A DNA stretch of 19,362 bases from Fidelibacterota bacterium (GTDB lineage: Bacteria > Fidelibacterota > Fidelibacteria > Fidelibacterales > Fidelibacteraceae). The stretch spans positions 1 through 19,362 of the forward strand of contig JAUXEL010000013.1 in NCBI GenBank assembly GCA_030620575.1, in the 5' to 3' direction. This document shows, piece after piece, positions 1-8,471 of the stretch. Every line of letters starts with the position of its first letter. The first letter of the stretch is position 1. The notes below the pieces were generated by a model, which saw only the letters and a program-made list of their open reading frames with translations, ran no database searches and was not told the origin of the DNA. The position numbers and the translations under genes are program-made.

Positions 1-1775
1 ATATGTTCAATGTACTGTTGTGTGCCAATACTGTATGAAGACGCATAAATTAATTTAATTGCATCTCGCAACTGTTTCAGCCGAACAGTGGGGTCTTGAT
101 CATTATTGGCCAACATATATGTTCTGTAAATACCGGCAAAGGGCTGAGAATAGCTGTCTTCCAATAATGATGAAGATCGAACCGCAATGGGGTATTTTAC
201 CCGTTTCAGGAGGCTGTCTAATTTTCCAACCAGTGATTCAGAGAGCTTTCCGGAAAGAAAGACTCTGTCAATATCGTCATCGCTCATATTCTCCTGTATT
301 TTTCTGTCAATATTATTACGTTCAATAAAGATATCATATTCGGTAACTCCAATTGCTACGGTATTCGGCAGATGAATATTAATGCCTTCAAATATTTTGT
401 CAGACGCCATTGTGGTCAATAGTGCGTTTAAAAACGCCAAACCACGGCCCTTGCCGCCAAGCGAACCATCTGAAAGAAGAATTATTTCATTTTCTTCGGG
501 CTTTGAATAGGGGTGAAACTTGATAATTTCACCTCTGTTTCGTTTCTTTTGAACCCCCAATACGGATTTCATAAGATGCTGGCGCATAGCGTCGGTGCTT
601 TCAAAATCGTGTGTTTTCATTTTTCGGATCTGGCGTGAAAGTTCAATTTCACCGCGCGCCATTAACCATGCGCTAAAATGATTTTTCTTTGCATGGTATA
701 TAATGCTTTCATTGGGAATTGTTTGCAGTTTTTCCTCAAATTCAGCTAAATAGCTGGCCCGTTCAATAATGTTACCACTTTTATCGCGAAAAATAAAGTC
801 CCCAAAACCCAGATTTTCCACTATGAATTCACGTAAACGATGCAAAAGGTGCTTGCTGTGTTTATATAAAAAAGCATAATTCGCTTTTTCCGCCTTTTCT
901 CCGCTGGTAGGATCGGAGGATATAATAACCGATGCGGGATTCATTCCGTCTTTTCGAAATGACTTTAATAAACGCAATCCCGCTTCTTCGTCTTCTTTTC
1001 CATTTCTTTCAAAACACATATCTGAAAAAACGGCGATCAGGTTGCTTTTATAGGTATTATAAATTGCGCTTGCTTCCTCATAATTCTTTGCCAACAGTAC
1101 CTTTGGCCGCGCTCTCATGCGATATCGCTTTTCGCGTTCATTCAATTCTTCGATAATTAAATGTTGTGTTTGTTTTACGGTTTCCTGATACAAAAGCGGG
1201 AGGAACATAGAATAAAACTGCGTGGAATCTTCCACGAGAAGTATTACGCGTATAAGCCCTTTTTTTGTGTCATGCACAATATTTTTTTTGTCTTCCTCAG
1301 ATTTTATGATGGCCAGAAATAAATCCGCATTTCCTTTCCATAAAAATATTTCATCAAATTTATACTCCGGATCTATTCGGTCTTCTACAATATTCATATC
1401 TGCCATGGTGGTAAGCAATAAAACGATTGGCAGATCGGGATTAATGGCGCGCACCTCTTTCAGCACATCAAAGGGTGTTGCCTGTCCTGTATGCAACGTG
1501 GTAATAATAAGGTCGTAATCGCTTGTTTTTATTTGTTTTATGGCTTCTTCGCCCGTGGGAACGGTCTCTATTTCCGGTGGAGAGGAAAGGTTTAATTCCA
1601 TATACTCGCCGAGAACCTGTTCGCCGAGGAGCGCGTCACGCTCAAATACAAAAGCATCATAAAAAGTGGAGATCAGCAGGATTCGCTTAACGCGAAACCG
1701 CATAAGACTGCGGTAAACATCTTCTCCGTATTTAAATTTATTATAATAATCTGTAATGTTAAAATCTTTTATCAT
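1..1775 (-). CDS. Receiver-receiver-PEP/pyruvate-binding domain protein (partial, runs off left edge)
   Basis: I translated this leftward frame by hand; about 591 residues are visible with no stop. Residues ~25-160 look like a response-regulator receiver, but the phosphoacceptor position reads DLIITTL, with Thr where Asp is expected, so this domain is probably not phosphorylated. Residues ~175-310 look like a second receiver with an acidic pocket (VILLVEDS), a candidate acceptor Asp in FSDMCF near residue 252, and a long insert between them. From ~435 a PPDK_N (PEP/pyruvate-binding) domain begins with LGGKGRGLA and continues with VRSSSLLEDS and FAGIY near residues 535-550, the typical nucleotide-binding loop of PEP synthase and pyruvate phosphate dikinase. 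The swivelling and PEP-binding domains, if present, lie outside the window. The ATG overlaps the dapF stop as ATGA and has GGGAGA upstream inside dapF, so the pair is probably translationally coupled. The phosphotransfer substrate is unknown; a regulatory or sensing ATP-grasp role is as likely as metabolic PEP synthesis. Confidence 0.85.
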   Translation of the reverse strand, partial: MIKDFNITDYYNKFKYGEDVYRSLMRFRVKRILLISTFYDAFVFERDALLGEQVLGEYMELNLSSPPEIETVPTGEEAIKQIKTSDYDLIITTLHTGQATPFDVLKEVRAINPDLPIVLLLTTMADMNIVEDRIDPEYKFDEIFLWKGNADLFLAIIKSEEDKKNIVHDTKKGLIRVILLVEDSTQFYSMFLPLLYQETVKQTQHLIIEELNEREKRYRMRARPKVLLAKNYEEASAIYNTYKSNLIAVFSDMCFERNGKEDEEAGLRLLKSFRKDGMNPASVIISSDPTSGEKAEKANYAFLYKHSKHLLHRLREFIVENLGFGDFIFRDKSGNIIERASYLAEFEEKLQTIPNESIIYHAKKNHFSAWLMARGEIELSRQIRKMKTHDFESTDAMRQHLMKSVLGVQKKRNRGEIIKFHPYSKPEENEIILLSDGSLGGKGRGLAFLNALLTTMASDKIFEGINIHLPNTVAIGVTEYDIFIERNNIDRKIQENMSDDDIDRVFLSGKLSESLVGKLDSLLKRVKYPIAVRSSSLLEDSYSQPFAGIYRTYMLANNDQDPTVRLKQLRDAIKLIYASSYSIGTQQYIEH

Positions 1776-2557
1776 AGTTCGATCTCTCCCTTGAATACAT
1801 ATGTGGCGGGTCCCTCTAACCAGATATTCTGATATATGTTTTCGTGAAAACGAAAGCTCACCTTCAAAATGCCGCCCCGTGTATTAATGATATATTCTTC
1901 GCGTTGGTGACCCGTTGCGTGATGTACAATAGCCGAAGCCACCGATCCTGTTCCGCAAGAAAGTGTTTCTTTTTCAACCCCGCGTTCGTAGGTACGAATA
2001 GATAGTGTTCCGTCTTTTTCCGGCTGGATAAAATTTACATTACAGCCGTCCGGTGCATAACTATTGTGACGTCTTATCGTCCTCCCGCGACGATATACGT
2101 CTATATCCACAAGGTTATCCACATATTCAACATGGTGTACGGATCCGGTGTCAATACGATACCCATTGCCCTGTTTTTTAAAACCCGAAACGTTTCGCAT
2201 CTTCAGGCACACGGTATTGTGGTCAACAAAATATCCTTCGTGTTCTCCATCAATGGCATCAAAACGAATGTTGCTCTTTCCGAAGATGCGACCACGATCC
2301 CGGGCGAAAGCAAGCAAGCAGCGGCCGCCATTTCCACACATTGTTCCCTCGTGGCCATTAGAATTAAAATAGGTCATTTTAAAATCTTTTGATGTTGACG
2401 GTAAAAGCAATATCAATCCGTCCGCACCAATACCAAATCGCCGGTCACACATTCTCCGGATAAGCCCATTATCATCTTGTGGAAAAATCCGGTCAAAATC
2501 ATCAATAAGAATAAAGTCATTCCCTGCGCCCTGATATTTAAAAAAAGACATATTCAC
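1772..2557 (-). CDS. dapF: Diaminopimelate epimerase
   Basis: It interconverts LL- and meso-diaminopimelate in the cytoplasm, the last step before lysine and DAP-type peptidoglycan precursors. The 261-residue length is near normal for the family. Both catalytic cysteines are present: C74 in MCGNGGRC and C201 in LSCGTGS, with the usual GAGNDF near the N-terminus and ERG before the second Cys. Two starts are possible: GTG at 2557 (protein MNMSFF...) and ATG at 2551. An AGGA lies 8 bases before the GTG and 14 before the ATG, so the GTG is the better-supported start. The stop overlaps the start of the downstream receiver/PPDK_N gene by 4 bases. It is divergent from mfd. Inside the coding region (2103-2123) sit two DnaA-box-like 9-mers, ATATCCACA and TTATCCACA, most likely fortuitous. 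Confidence 0.96.
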   Translation of the reverse strand: MNMSFFKYQGAGNDFILIDDFDRIFPQDDNGLIRRMCDRRFGIGADGLILLLPSTSKDFKMTYFNSNGHEGTMCGNGGRCLLAFARDRGRIFGKSNIRFDAIDGEHEGYFVDHNTVCLKMRNVSGFKKQGNGYRIDTGSVHHVEYVDNLVDIDVYRRGRTIRRHNSYAPDGCNVNFIQPEKDGTLSIRTYERGVEKETLSCGTGSVASAIVHHATGHQREEYIINTRGGILKVSFRFHENIYQNIWLEGPATYVFKGEIEL

Positions 2558-2590
2558 GTTTGCGTTCCTGTGGTTTATTTTTCAGTATTA

Positions 2591-2622
2591 AAAATATAGG
2601 AATTCTCCGGACAAATATCAAA
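2591..2622 (-). promoter_or_regulatory. Possible promoter for dapF (Bacteroidetes-like TTTG / TAnnTTTG)
   Basis: On the minus strand TTTG (complement of 2619-2622) is followed after 20 bases by TATATTTT (complement of 2591-2598). This is close to the TTTG-N19-21-TAnnTTTG pattern of the Bacteroidetes primary sigma factor, and would place transcription start about 25 bases before the dapF start. It is a pattern match in an AT-rich gap only, and the phylum is not established. Confidence 0.25.
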
Positions 2623-2640
2623 CACGAAAAAAACAAGCTG

Positions 2641-2656
2641 TGTTTCACGTGAAACA
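2641..2656. promoter_or_regulatory. parS: parS centromere site 1 (ParB binding)
   Basis: The 16-mer TGTTTCACGTGAAACA is a perfect palindrome and identical to the widely conserved chromosomal parS consensus bound by ParB/Spo0J. ParB loads here and spreads to help segregate the origin region. It lies in the divergent dapF-mfd gap, just before the most likely mfd start. parS sites usually cluster near oriC, which agrees with dnaN and recF being 7-10 kb away. Confidence 0.9.
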
Positions 2657-2732
2657 TGCAGTGGGTTTTTTCTTTTGGGGTCCCTTTGGATTTTTTCATT
2701 TAAAATCCTTAACTTATTTTGTATTATTTGTC

Positions 2733-5700
2733 ATGAAAAAGACAGGTGCTTCTTTGGTTTCACGTGAAACATATACTGCCGCTCAAATAGCAAAACGCTT
2801 TGAAGCCGATCCGTTATTTATGTCCACTTTTTCATTGTTGCGCCACCGGGAATCCCTGACACTGAATACGACCAATCCTTCTTTTATTTTGTGTTGGCTT
2901 CAGACGGCAAAACAACAAGGGTATTTCCCTCTTGTCTTAATAGAAAATGAATTTGCGGCAGAATCTTTTTATGCTGACGCCCTGGCTTTTTTTCCTTCGG
3001 AAGCTTTGGCCTGGATCCCTTTATTTCAGTCCGATTCTGCGGTGCGCAACCGCCCCGTTCTTGAGAATCATCTTAATCGTTTTATTTCTGATTTCTATGA
3101 AAATTCCATTGATATGCTTATCTCTTCTGAAAAAGTGTTCGACTGCCGCGTTCCGGATAAAAAAGGTTTACGTGAGCATGTTCTGCATATTAAAACCGGG
3201 CGGGAAATTGAATTTTCCGGACTTGCAAACAGGCTGCGTGAAATGGGATATCAGCGCAGTGAAATGGTAGAATACTGTGGTGAGTTTGCAATTCGCGGGG
3301 GCATTGTGGATATTTATCCTTACGGAGAAATATATCCCTTGCGCGTTGATTTTTTTGCTAATACGGTGGAGTCGCTGGGACGTTTTAATCCGCACGATCA
3401 AAATACTTTTGAAACCTGTGATAGCGGGTATGTTCGCCCTGCTTCGTTTTCATCTTTTGTTCACTCTACTGTGGGGAATATACTTCCGGAGCATACGATT
3501 ATTGTACGCATTGCCGATTCCAAAAACAGCAATGACGTGCCGGTATATTCGCCCGATATTCAGCACAAACAAGTCCTTTTTGACGCACGGGCACTACAAC
3601 CGGATGTGGCTTTTTCAATTGCTCCCGTAGATCCGCCGCGTGATGTTCGCGATACCGCTTACTATGCTAATCTTATACGACAAAACAATAAAATTGTGGT
3701 TTTTTCCGGGCATGATCTTGTTTTAGAGTCCTTGCGGGAAAAGCTGGGAAACCATGCGGATTATGTGCCCGAAAATATTCGGCACGGATTTTATTATAAG
3801 CCGCTTGACTTAGTGCTTTTATCCGGACGCGAGCTCTACCATAAAGAACATTATGTTAATCCGAATAAGCGCTTTATTCCGGAAAGATCGAGCCGTATTG
3901 ATTCTATTGAATCTCTTCGTTACGGCGATGCGATCGTTCATATTGATTACGGTGTTGGTATCTATCGCGGAATTGAGCCTCTTAGCTTTCGCGGGGTGCG
4001 GCAAGAGGCAATGGTGGTTGAATATAAAAATAAAGATGTTGTATATGTCCCCGTGCGTTACATGAATAAAATTTTCAGATATACCGGCGAGAATGTAAAA
4101 CAGATCTCCCTTGACCAACTTGGAAACACCCGCTGGGATCAGGTGAAACATTCAACGCGGCAACATTTGCGAAAGACCGCCTATGATCTTCTCTCTCTTT
4201 ATGGTGATCGTAAAAAACTTCCCGGGTTTGCCTTTGACAAAGACACTCCCGATCAACTTCGCTTAGAAGCGTCATTTCCCTATGATGAAACTCGCGATCA
4301 GCGTTTGGCAATTTCGGAAACAAAAGTGGATATGGAATCTCTGCGTATTATGGATCGCCTTATTTGTGGCGATGTGGGGTTTGGGAAAACAGAGGTTGCA
4401 ATACGCGCGACATTTAAAGCTGTATATTCCGGTAAACAGGCCGCCATTCTCGTGCCGACAACCCTTCTCTGTTTTCAACATTATGAAACGTTTCGCGAGC
4501 GGCTTGAACCGTTTGGTATCCGGGTGGAATATGTCAATCGCTTTGTGTCCCGATCCGCTTTAAAAACACTGATCCGCGAAGTAAATGAAAATAAAATCGA
4601 CGTGCTTGTGGGAACTCATAAAATATTATCTAACGAATTGTTTTTTAATGATTTAGGGTTGTTGATAATTGACGAGGAGCATCGTTTTGGAGTTAACCAT
4701 AAAGAAAAAATTCAAAACATGAAGCGACAGGTCGATGTGATGACCCTCACGGCAACCCCGATTCCAAGAACACTTCAAATTTCGCTTGCCGGTCTTAGGG
4801 ATATCACAAAAATTGACACTCCCCCAAAAGAACGCCTGCCCATTTCCACAAAAATAATTTACTGGAATGATCGAGATATTCATGCGGCTATTGAGCGCGA
4901 ACTGGAGCGCAACGGACAGATTTTTATTCTGAATAATCATATTGACGAATTGCCGTCAATGCAAAATGATATTTCCGGGATGTTCCCTTCATACGGTGTG
5001 CGCTACGCACACGGAAAAATGCCCGGACCTGAGCTTGAAAAAACTTTGTTGGATTTTTATCATCATAAATTTGATATTTTAATTTCAACCACTATTATTG
5101 AATCCGGCATTGATATTCCAAACGCGAACACCCTGATCGTTTTAAATGCGCATACTTTTGGATTGTCGCAATTGTATCAAATTCGCGGGCGGGTCGGTCG
5201 CTCATATAAAAAAGCGTTTGCTTACCTAATAATTCCCCGTGGTCGCCATATCAATCCCACGGCAATGAAGCGGCTTCAGACTCTGGAATATTATACCGAT
5301 CTCGGTTCCGGCTACCAAATCGCCATGCGGGATCTGGAAATACGGGGTGCCGGAAACTTATTTGGCGTTGAGCAAAGCGGCCACATTAACAGGATGGGGT
5401 TTGCATATTATAACCGTATGTTTGCGGAAGAGGTTGAAGCGCTGAAATCATCAACAGACGGGGCAATACCACCGCGGCGGGAGGGCGCAGATATTCAACT
5501 TGATCACCCCGCCTATTTGCCGGAAACATACATTAATAATAAAGATATCCGGATTTCCTTTTATCGGGAGCTTGGCGGTGCGCTTTCTGATATTGCCGAT
5601 CATACTAAAGCTCTTCGACATATAGAATATCTTGCGGCGTCCTGCCGCGACCGATTCGGGGTGCTTCCCGAAGAAGCTGAAAATCTGTTTCGTGACGCCC

Positions 5701-5963
5701 GGCTTTCTCTTTGGCTTAAACCGTATTACATAGAAACACTCCTGCGTAAAGATACGGGGCTTATCGTCTCTTTTGTGAAAAATGCTCCTGTTGGTATTTT
5801 ACAGCGGGCTGCCGGTAAATTTCTTCATCTTTGCAACCAACATCATATTCCGATTGAATTTATCTCAAAAAAACATCTTATGGCAAGGGTAGATGATAAA
5901 TTTTTAAAATTGTTTTACGGGGGAACATTTTCCAATACTTTGGATTCTGTGCCTGTAAATTAA
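2733..5963 (+). CDS. mfd: Transcription-repair coupling factor Mfd
   Basis: Mfd is the translocase that removes RNA polymerase stalled at DNA lesions and recruits UvrA. Counting from ATG 2733 the protein is 1076 residues, slightly shorter than E. coli Mfd (1148). Order: UvrB-like N-terminal domains, including GEFAIRGGIVDIYPYG; RNA-polymerase interacting domain from ~residue 395 (GDAIVHIDYGVGIYRG); SF2 helicase core with Walker A GDVGFGKT (546-553), DEEH (647-650), LTATPIPRTL, then STTIIESGIDIP and QIRGRVGRS; and a C-terminal TRCF domain. The frame is open back to a GTG at 2640, but that extension is a hydrophobic stretch partly encoded by a parS palindrome and does not resemble Mfd. ATG 2733 is followed by a family-like AQIAKRFEADPLF, so I chose it, although no Shine-Dalgarno precedes it. 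The gene stands alone between a divergent neighbour and the parvulin cluster 61 bases downstream. Confidence 0.97.
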   Translation: MKKTGASLVSRETYTAAQIAKRFEADPLFMSTFSLLRHRESLTLNTTNPSFILCWLQTAKQQGYFPLVLIENEFAAESFYADALAFFPSEALAWIPLFQSDSAVRNRPVLENHLNRFISDFYENSIDMLISSEKVFDCRVPDKKGLREHVLHIKTGREIEFSGLANRLREMGYQRSEMVEYCGEFAIRGGIVDIYPYGEIYPLRVDFFANTVESLGRFNPHDQNTFETCDSGYVRPASFSSFVHSTVGNILPEHTIIVRIADSKNSNDVPVYSPDIQHKQVLFDARALQPDVAFSIAPVDPPRDVRDTAYYANLIRQNNKIVVFSGHDLVLESLREKLGNHADYVPENIRHGFYYKPLDLVLLSGRELYHKEHYVNPNKRFIPERSSRIDSIESLRYGDAIVHIDYGVGIYRGIEPLSFRGVRQEAMVVEYKNKDVVYVPVRYMNKIFRYTGENVKQISLDQLGNTRWDQVKHSTRQHLRKTAYDLLSLYGDRKKLPGFAFDKDTPDQLRLEASFPYDETRDQRLAISETKVDMESLRIMDRLICGDVGFGKTEVAIRATFKAVYSGKQAAILVPTTLLCFQHYETFRERLEPFGIRVEYVNRFVSRSALKTLIREVNENKIDVLVGTHKILSNELFFNDLGLLIIDEEHRFGVNHKEKIQNMKRQVDVMTLTATPIPRTLQISLAGLRDITKIDTPPKERLPISTKIIYWNDRDIHAAIERELERNGQIFILNNHIDELPSMQNDISGMFPSYGVRYAHGKMPGPELEKTLLDFYHHKFDILISTTIIESGIDIPNANTLIVLNAHTFGLSQLYQIRGRVGRSYKKAFAYLIIPRGRHINPTAMKRLQTLEYYTDLGSGYQIAMRDLEIRGAGNLFGVEQSGHINRMGFAYYNRMFAEEVEALKSSTDGAIPPRREGADIQLDHPAYLPETYINNKDIRISFYRELGGALSDIADHTKALRHIEYLAASCRDRFGVLPEEAENLFRDARLSLWLKPYYIETLLRKDTGLIVSFVKNAPVGILQRAAGKFLHLCNQHHIPIEFISKKHLMARVDDKFLKLFYGGTFSNTLDSVPVN
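2756..2771. promoter_or_regulatory. parS: parS centromere site 2 (ParB binding), inside 5' end of mfd
   Basis: GGTTTCACGTGAAACA keeps the full 14-base palindromic core GTTTCACGTGAAAC and differs from the 16-base consensus only at the first base. It lies 115 bases from site 1 and within the mfd coding region, where it encodes Val-Ser-Arg-Glu-Thr. Two near-identical palindromes this close are very unlikely by chance. Confidence 0.88.
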
Positions 5964-6024
5964 AAAACATTTTTTTTTGGCTTCCTGTGTGTTAAATTTC
6001 GTTGAAAAAATAATGGAGTAATGT

Positions 6025-7710
6025 ATGAAGCGATTAGCTTATTTGTTTTTGGGGATTGTGTTGTTGTTGTCTTCCTGTGTCATTTTATCCGACAATGATA
6101 TCGCCGCGGTGAACGGACAGAAAATTCACAAAAATGAACTTTTTAGATATGTTCCCGAGGCCAATTTTTTCGCCATGACGCCGGAAGAAAAAGAACGGCA
6201 AATTGAAATTTTGTGTGATGATTATCTTGCGCGCTATTATTTAGAAGATCATGGTGATTTAGATTCCGGTAATGTAAAGTGGGAAATACGAGTATGGGAA
6301 ATACGGGAATTGGCAAACCTGGCTTATAATCGATTGATCGTTGATTATGTATTATCGCCGAAAGCAAAACAAAACTTATATCATCAGCTTAAATATCAAA
6401 TTAACATCAGTCATATTTTAATTGCTTACGATGGCCGGCGAAAATTAAATGAACGTAATCGCGAAGAGGCGGAAGTACTTGTAAAAGAAATCGCCGAAAA
6501 GGTAACTGTTGACAATTTTCAAGAGATGGCAAATACTTATTCCGATGACACCCCCGGTGAAAAAAACGGCGGCGCCCTTGGCTGGGGAAATTCCGGTCGC
6601 TGGGTTGATCCTTTTGAAGATGTCGCTTTCTATCTTGAGCCGGGCGAGATTTCCGATCCGGTGGAAACGATCTTCGGTTTTCATATTATCAAAATGAATG
6701 AACGCAAGGAACTTCAGGTCGCACCTTTTGAAGAGATGGAAGAAGAATTGTACGAGATCGCATTTAATCGCTGGAGAAATCGCTTCATGCGGCGGGAACA
6801 GGCCGTTTTCGATTCTCTTGCTCTCGCGAATCCTGTTGTGTTTAATGATTCGTTGCTAACTGATTTTATTGATCGTTTTTCCCGTCTTTCTCAAAATGTG
6901 TTTTATTCCAAACAATTCACCGCGTATGATATTCTTGAAATTTTTGATGACACGTTAACCGTTGGACACATCGGAGATGCTCCTATCGATAAAGCCTGGA
7001 TACATCAATTTCTGAAAGTTATCAGCTTGCAGGTGCCGCCGCGCTTTACAAGTGAAGATTCTTTTATAAGCTTTATTGAACAAAACAGAATTGGATTTTT
7101 GTTGTATAACGCTACATACGAACACGGTTGGAACAAATTAGATGATTTTCGGCAGTCTCGCCGCGTGTACCTTGCAAAAACATCCGCAAGCTTGTTTGAC
7201 AAGCGCTATGTGTTTGAACTGATCAACCCGGATAAAAAAAGTCTTACCCTGTTTTATGAAGAACAAAAAGGCGAATTATATGTTAATGAAGCAGCCGTCC
7301 AGGTTCGGGAGGTGCTTGTTGATGATTCCACTTTTGCAGTGGGTCTGTTTAAGCGTGCAAAAGCAGGGGAAAGCATGGCGGATCTTGCCTCGGAATACAG
7401 TAAACGGAATATTGGAAGAAAAAGCGGTGGATTGATTCCTCCGGTCAAAAAACATCAGTATGGGGAAATGGGGCTCGCGGCTTTTAATATGACTGACGGT
7501 GAAATATCGGGTCCTTTTAAAATAGGAAAAAATTATTCCGTTATTCGGCGAATAAAATACATTCCCGAAAGCTATAGAAGCGTACTGCAAATTAATTACC
7601 GGCTCTTAACGGATTACCGGAGCCATTATATGGCGGAAAAAAGAGCCTCTCAAAAAGCTATGTTACGAAAAATGTATCGCGTAAAGGTGAACCCATCGTT
7701 TATAAAATAA
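6025..7710 (+). CDS. Parvulin-type peptidyl-prolyl isomerase lipoprotein (one intact, one degenerate domain)
   Basis: This is a predicted envelope chaperone. The start has GGAG upstream at good spacing. A lipoprotein signal ends in LLLSSC, so the mature protein is probably lipid-anchored. A SurA-N-like segment follows (IAAVNGQKIHKNELF). Residues ~126-230 form a parvulin rotamase: ISHILI, then NGGALGWG, FEDVAFYLEPGEISDPVET and GFHIIKM. A second rotamase-like region at ~420-513 (VREVLVDDS, ASEYSKRN, SGGLIPP, AFNMTDGEISGP) has lost the HIL histidine motif and the GYHII signature, so it is probably non-catalytic. At 561 residues it is larger than SurA (about 430). It heads a tight cluster of three parvulin-family genes; the next one begins within about 18 bases or overlaps. 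Confidence 0.88.
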   Translation: MKRLAYLFLGIVLLLSSCVILSDNDIAAVNGQKIHKNELFRYVPEANFFAMTPEEKERQIEILCDDYLARYYLEDHGDLDSGNVKWEIRVWEIRELANLAYNRLIVDYVLSPKAKQNLYHQLKYQINISHILIAYDGRRKLNERNREEAEVLVKEIAEKVTVDNFQEMANTYSDDTPGEKNGGALGWGNSGRWVDPFEDVAFYLEPGEISDPVETIFGFHIIKMNERKELQVAPFEEMEEELYEIAFNRWRNRFMRREQAVFDSLALANPVVFNDSLLTDFIDRFSRLSQNVFYSKQFTAYDILEIFDDTLTVGHIGDAPIDKAWIHQFLKVISLQVPPRFTSEDSFISFIEQNRIGFLLYNATYEHGWNKLDDFRQSRRVYLAKTSASLFDKRYVFELINPDKKSLTLFYEEQKGELYVNEAAVQVREVLVDDSTFAVGLFKRAKAGESMADLASEYSKRNIGRKSGGLIPPVKKHQYGEMGLAAFNMTDGEISGPFKIGKNYSVIRRIKYIPESYRSVLQINYRLLTDYRSHYMAEKRASQKAMLRKMYRVKVNPSFIK

Positions 7711-7727
7711 GACATGTCGTTGCCCTG

Positions 7728-8471
7728 GTGTTGTTATTTGTGTTTTTCGCGGGGTGTGAATATCTGCCCTTTAATGGCAATCCGGTTTTAGCACGAGTAA
7801 ATTTGCGCGTCTTGCGATTATCGGAAGTTGATGATGTTCTTGGTGTCGGTGCAAGTCGCGCCGAAAAAGAGCAGTATGTTGGTAACTGGATTAATCGTGA
7901 AATCTGGTATCGACATGCAAAAAAACACGTTCGCTCTAATCAAACAATCAGGGGGCATCTGCGGGAATACCGCCGGGAATTGATTATTAAGGAATATTGT
8001 GATCAGTATATTCGGCAACATATTATGATAACTGAAAATGATGTCCTTAAATATTATAGTGACCATCAGAATGAATTTATTATATCCGTTGATGCCGTCT
8101 TTGTTGAAATGTACACAAGCAACAATAAAAACGCTGCGACTGATGTGTTAAATACGCTAAAAAAGGCACAACGCCCCGCCTTGCCACCCGCAGTGGAGCT
8201 TGTAAAAAAAGGGGAGTACGTAGGCCCGCTTGACAAGCTGTTGTTCGCGAAAAACACATCCGCGTTTATCGGGCCGGTTTTGGTTCGAGAGAAATATTAT
8301 GTTGTTTCGGTTATTGGGCGATACCCTGAAAATTCGCTTGTTCGGGTGGAACATGTTCGGGGGGAGATCATTCAACGGTTACAAATCGAGGCATATCTCA
8401 ACGCCTCTCAACAAACTCAAAAAGAGCTAAAGGAATATTTTAATGTCAAAATTTTCGAAATACCTGATTAG
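7728..8471 (+). CDS. SurA/parvulin-like lipoprotein with degenerate rotamase domain
   Basis: The protein has a lipoprotein signal ending in FFAGC, then a helical SurA-N-like region (residues ~25-110, including ITENDVLKYYSDHQNEF). A shortened parvulin-like end follows: it keeps the final strands (FIGPVLVREKYYVVSVIG) but lacks the central catalytic block, so it is probably a chaperone without isomerase activity. The start is doubtful. GTG 7728 gives a signal peptide with no positive charge. The frame stays open upstream, adding IVYKIRHVVAL before the hydrophobic core, which would be a normal signal peptide, but no ATG, GTG or TTG exists there; an AAAGGTGA stands just before an ATC at 7695. The 3' end overlaps the following surA-like gene by 29 bases. 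It belongs to the three-gene parvulin cluster after mfd. Confidence 0.8.
   Translation: MLLFVFFAGCEYLPFNGNPVLARVNLRVLRLSEVDDVLGVGASRAEKEQYVGNWINREIWYRHAKKHVRSNQTIRGHLREYRRELIIKEYCDQYIRQHIMITENDVLKYYSDHQNEFIISVDAVFVEMYTSNNKNAATDVLNTLKKAQRPALPPAVELVKKGEYVGPLDKLLFAKNTSAFIGPVLVREKYYVVSVIGRYPENSLVRVEHVRGEIIQRLQIEAYLNASQQTQKELKEYFNVKIFEIPD

Noticed and set aside
59..1518. Short rightward frames in the left 1.5 kb
   Set aside because: The region is fully covered by one long leftward frame with receiver and PPDK_N motifs.
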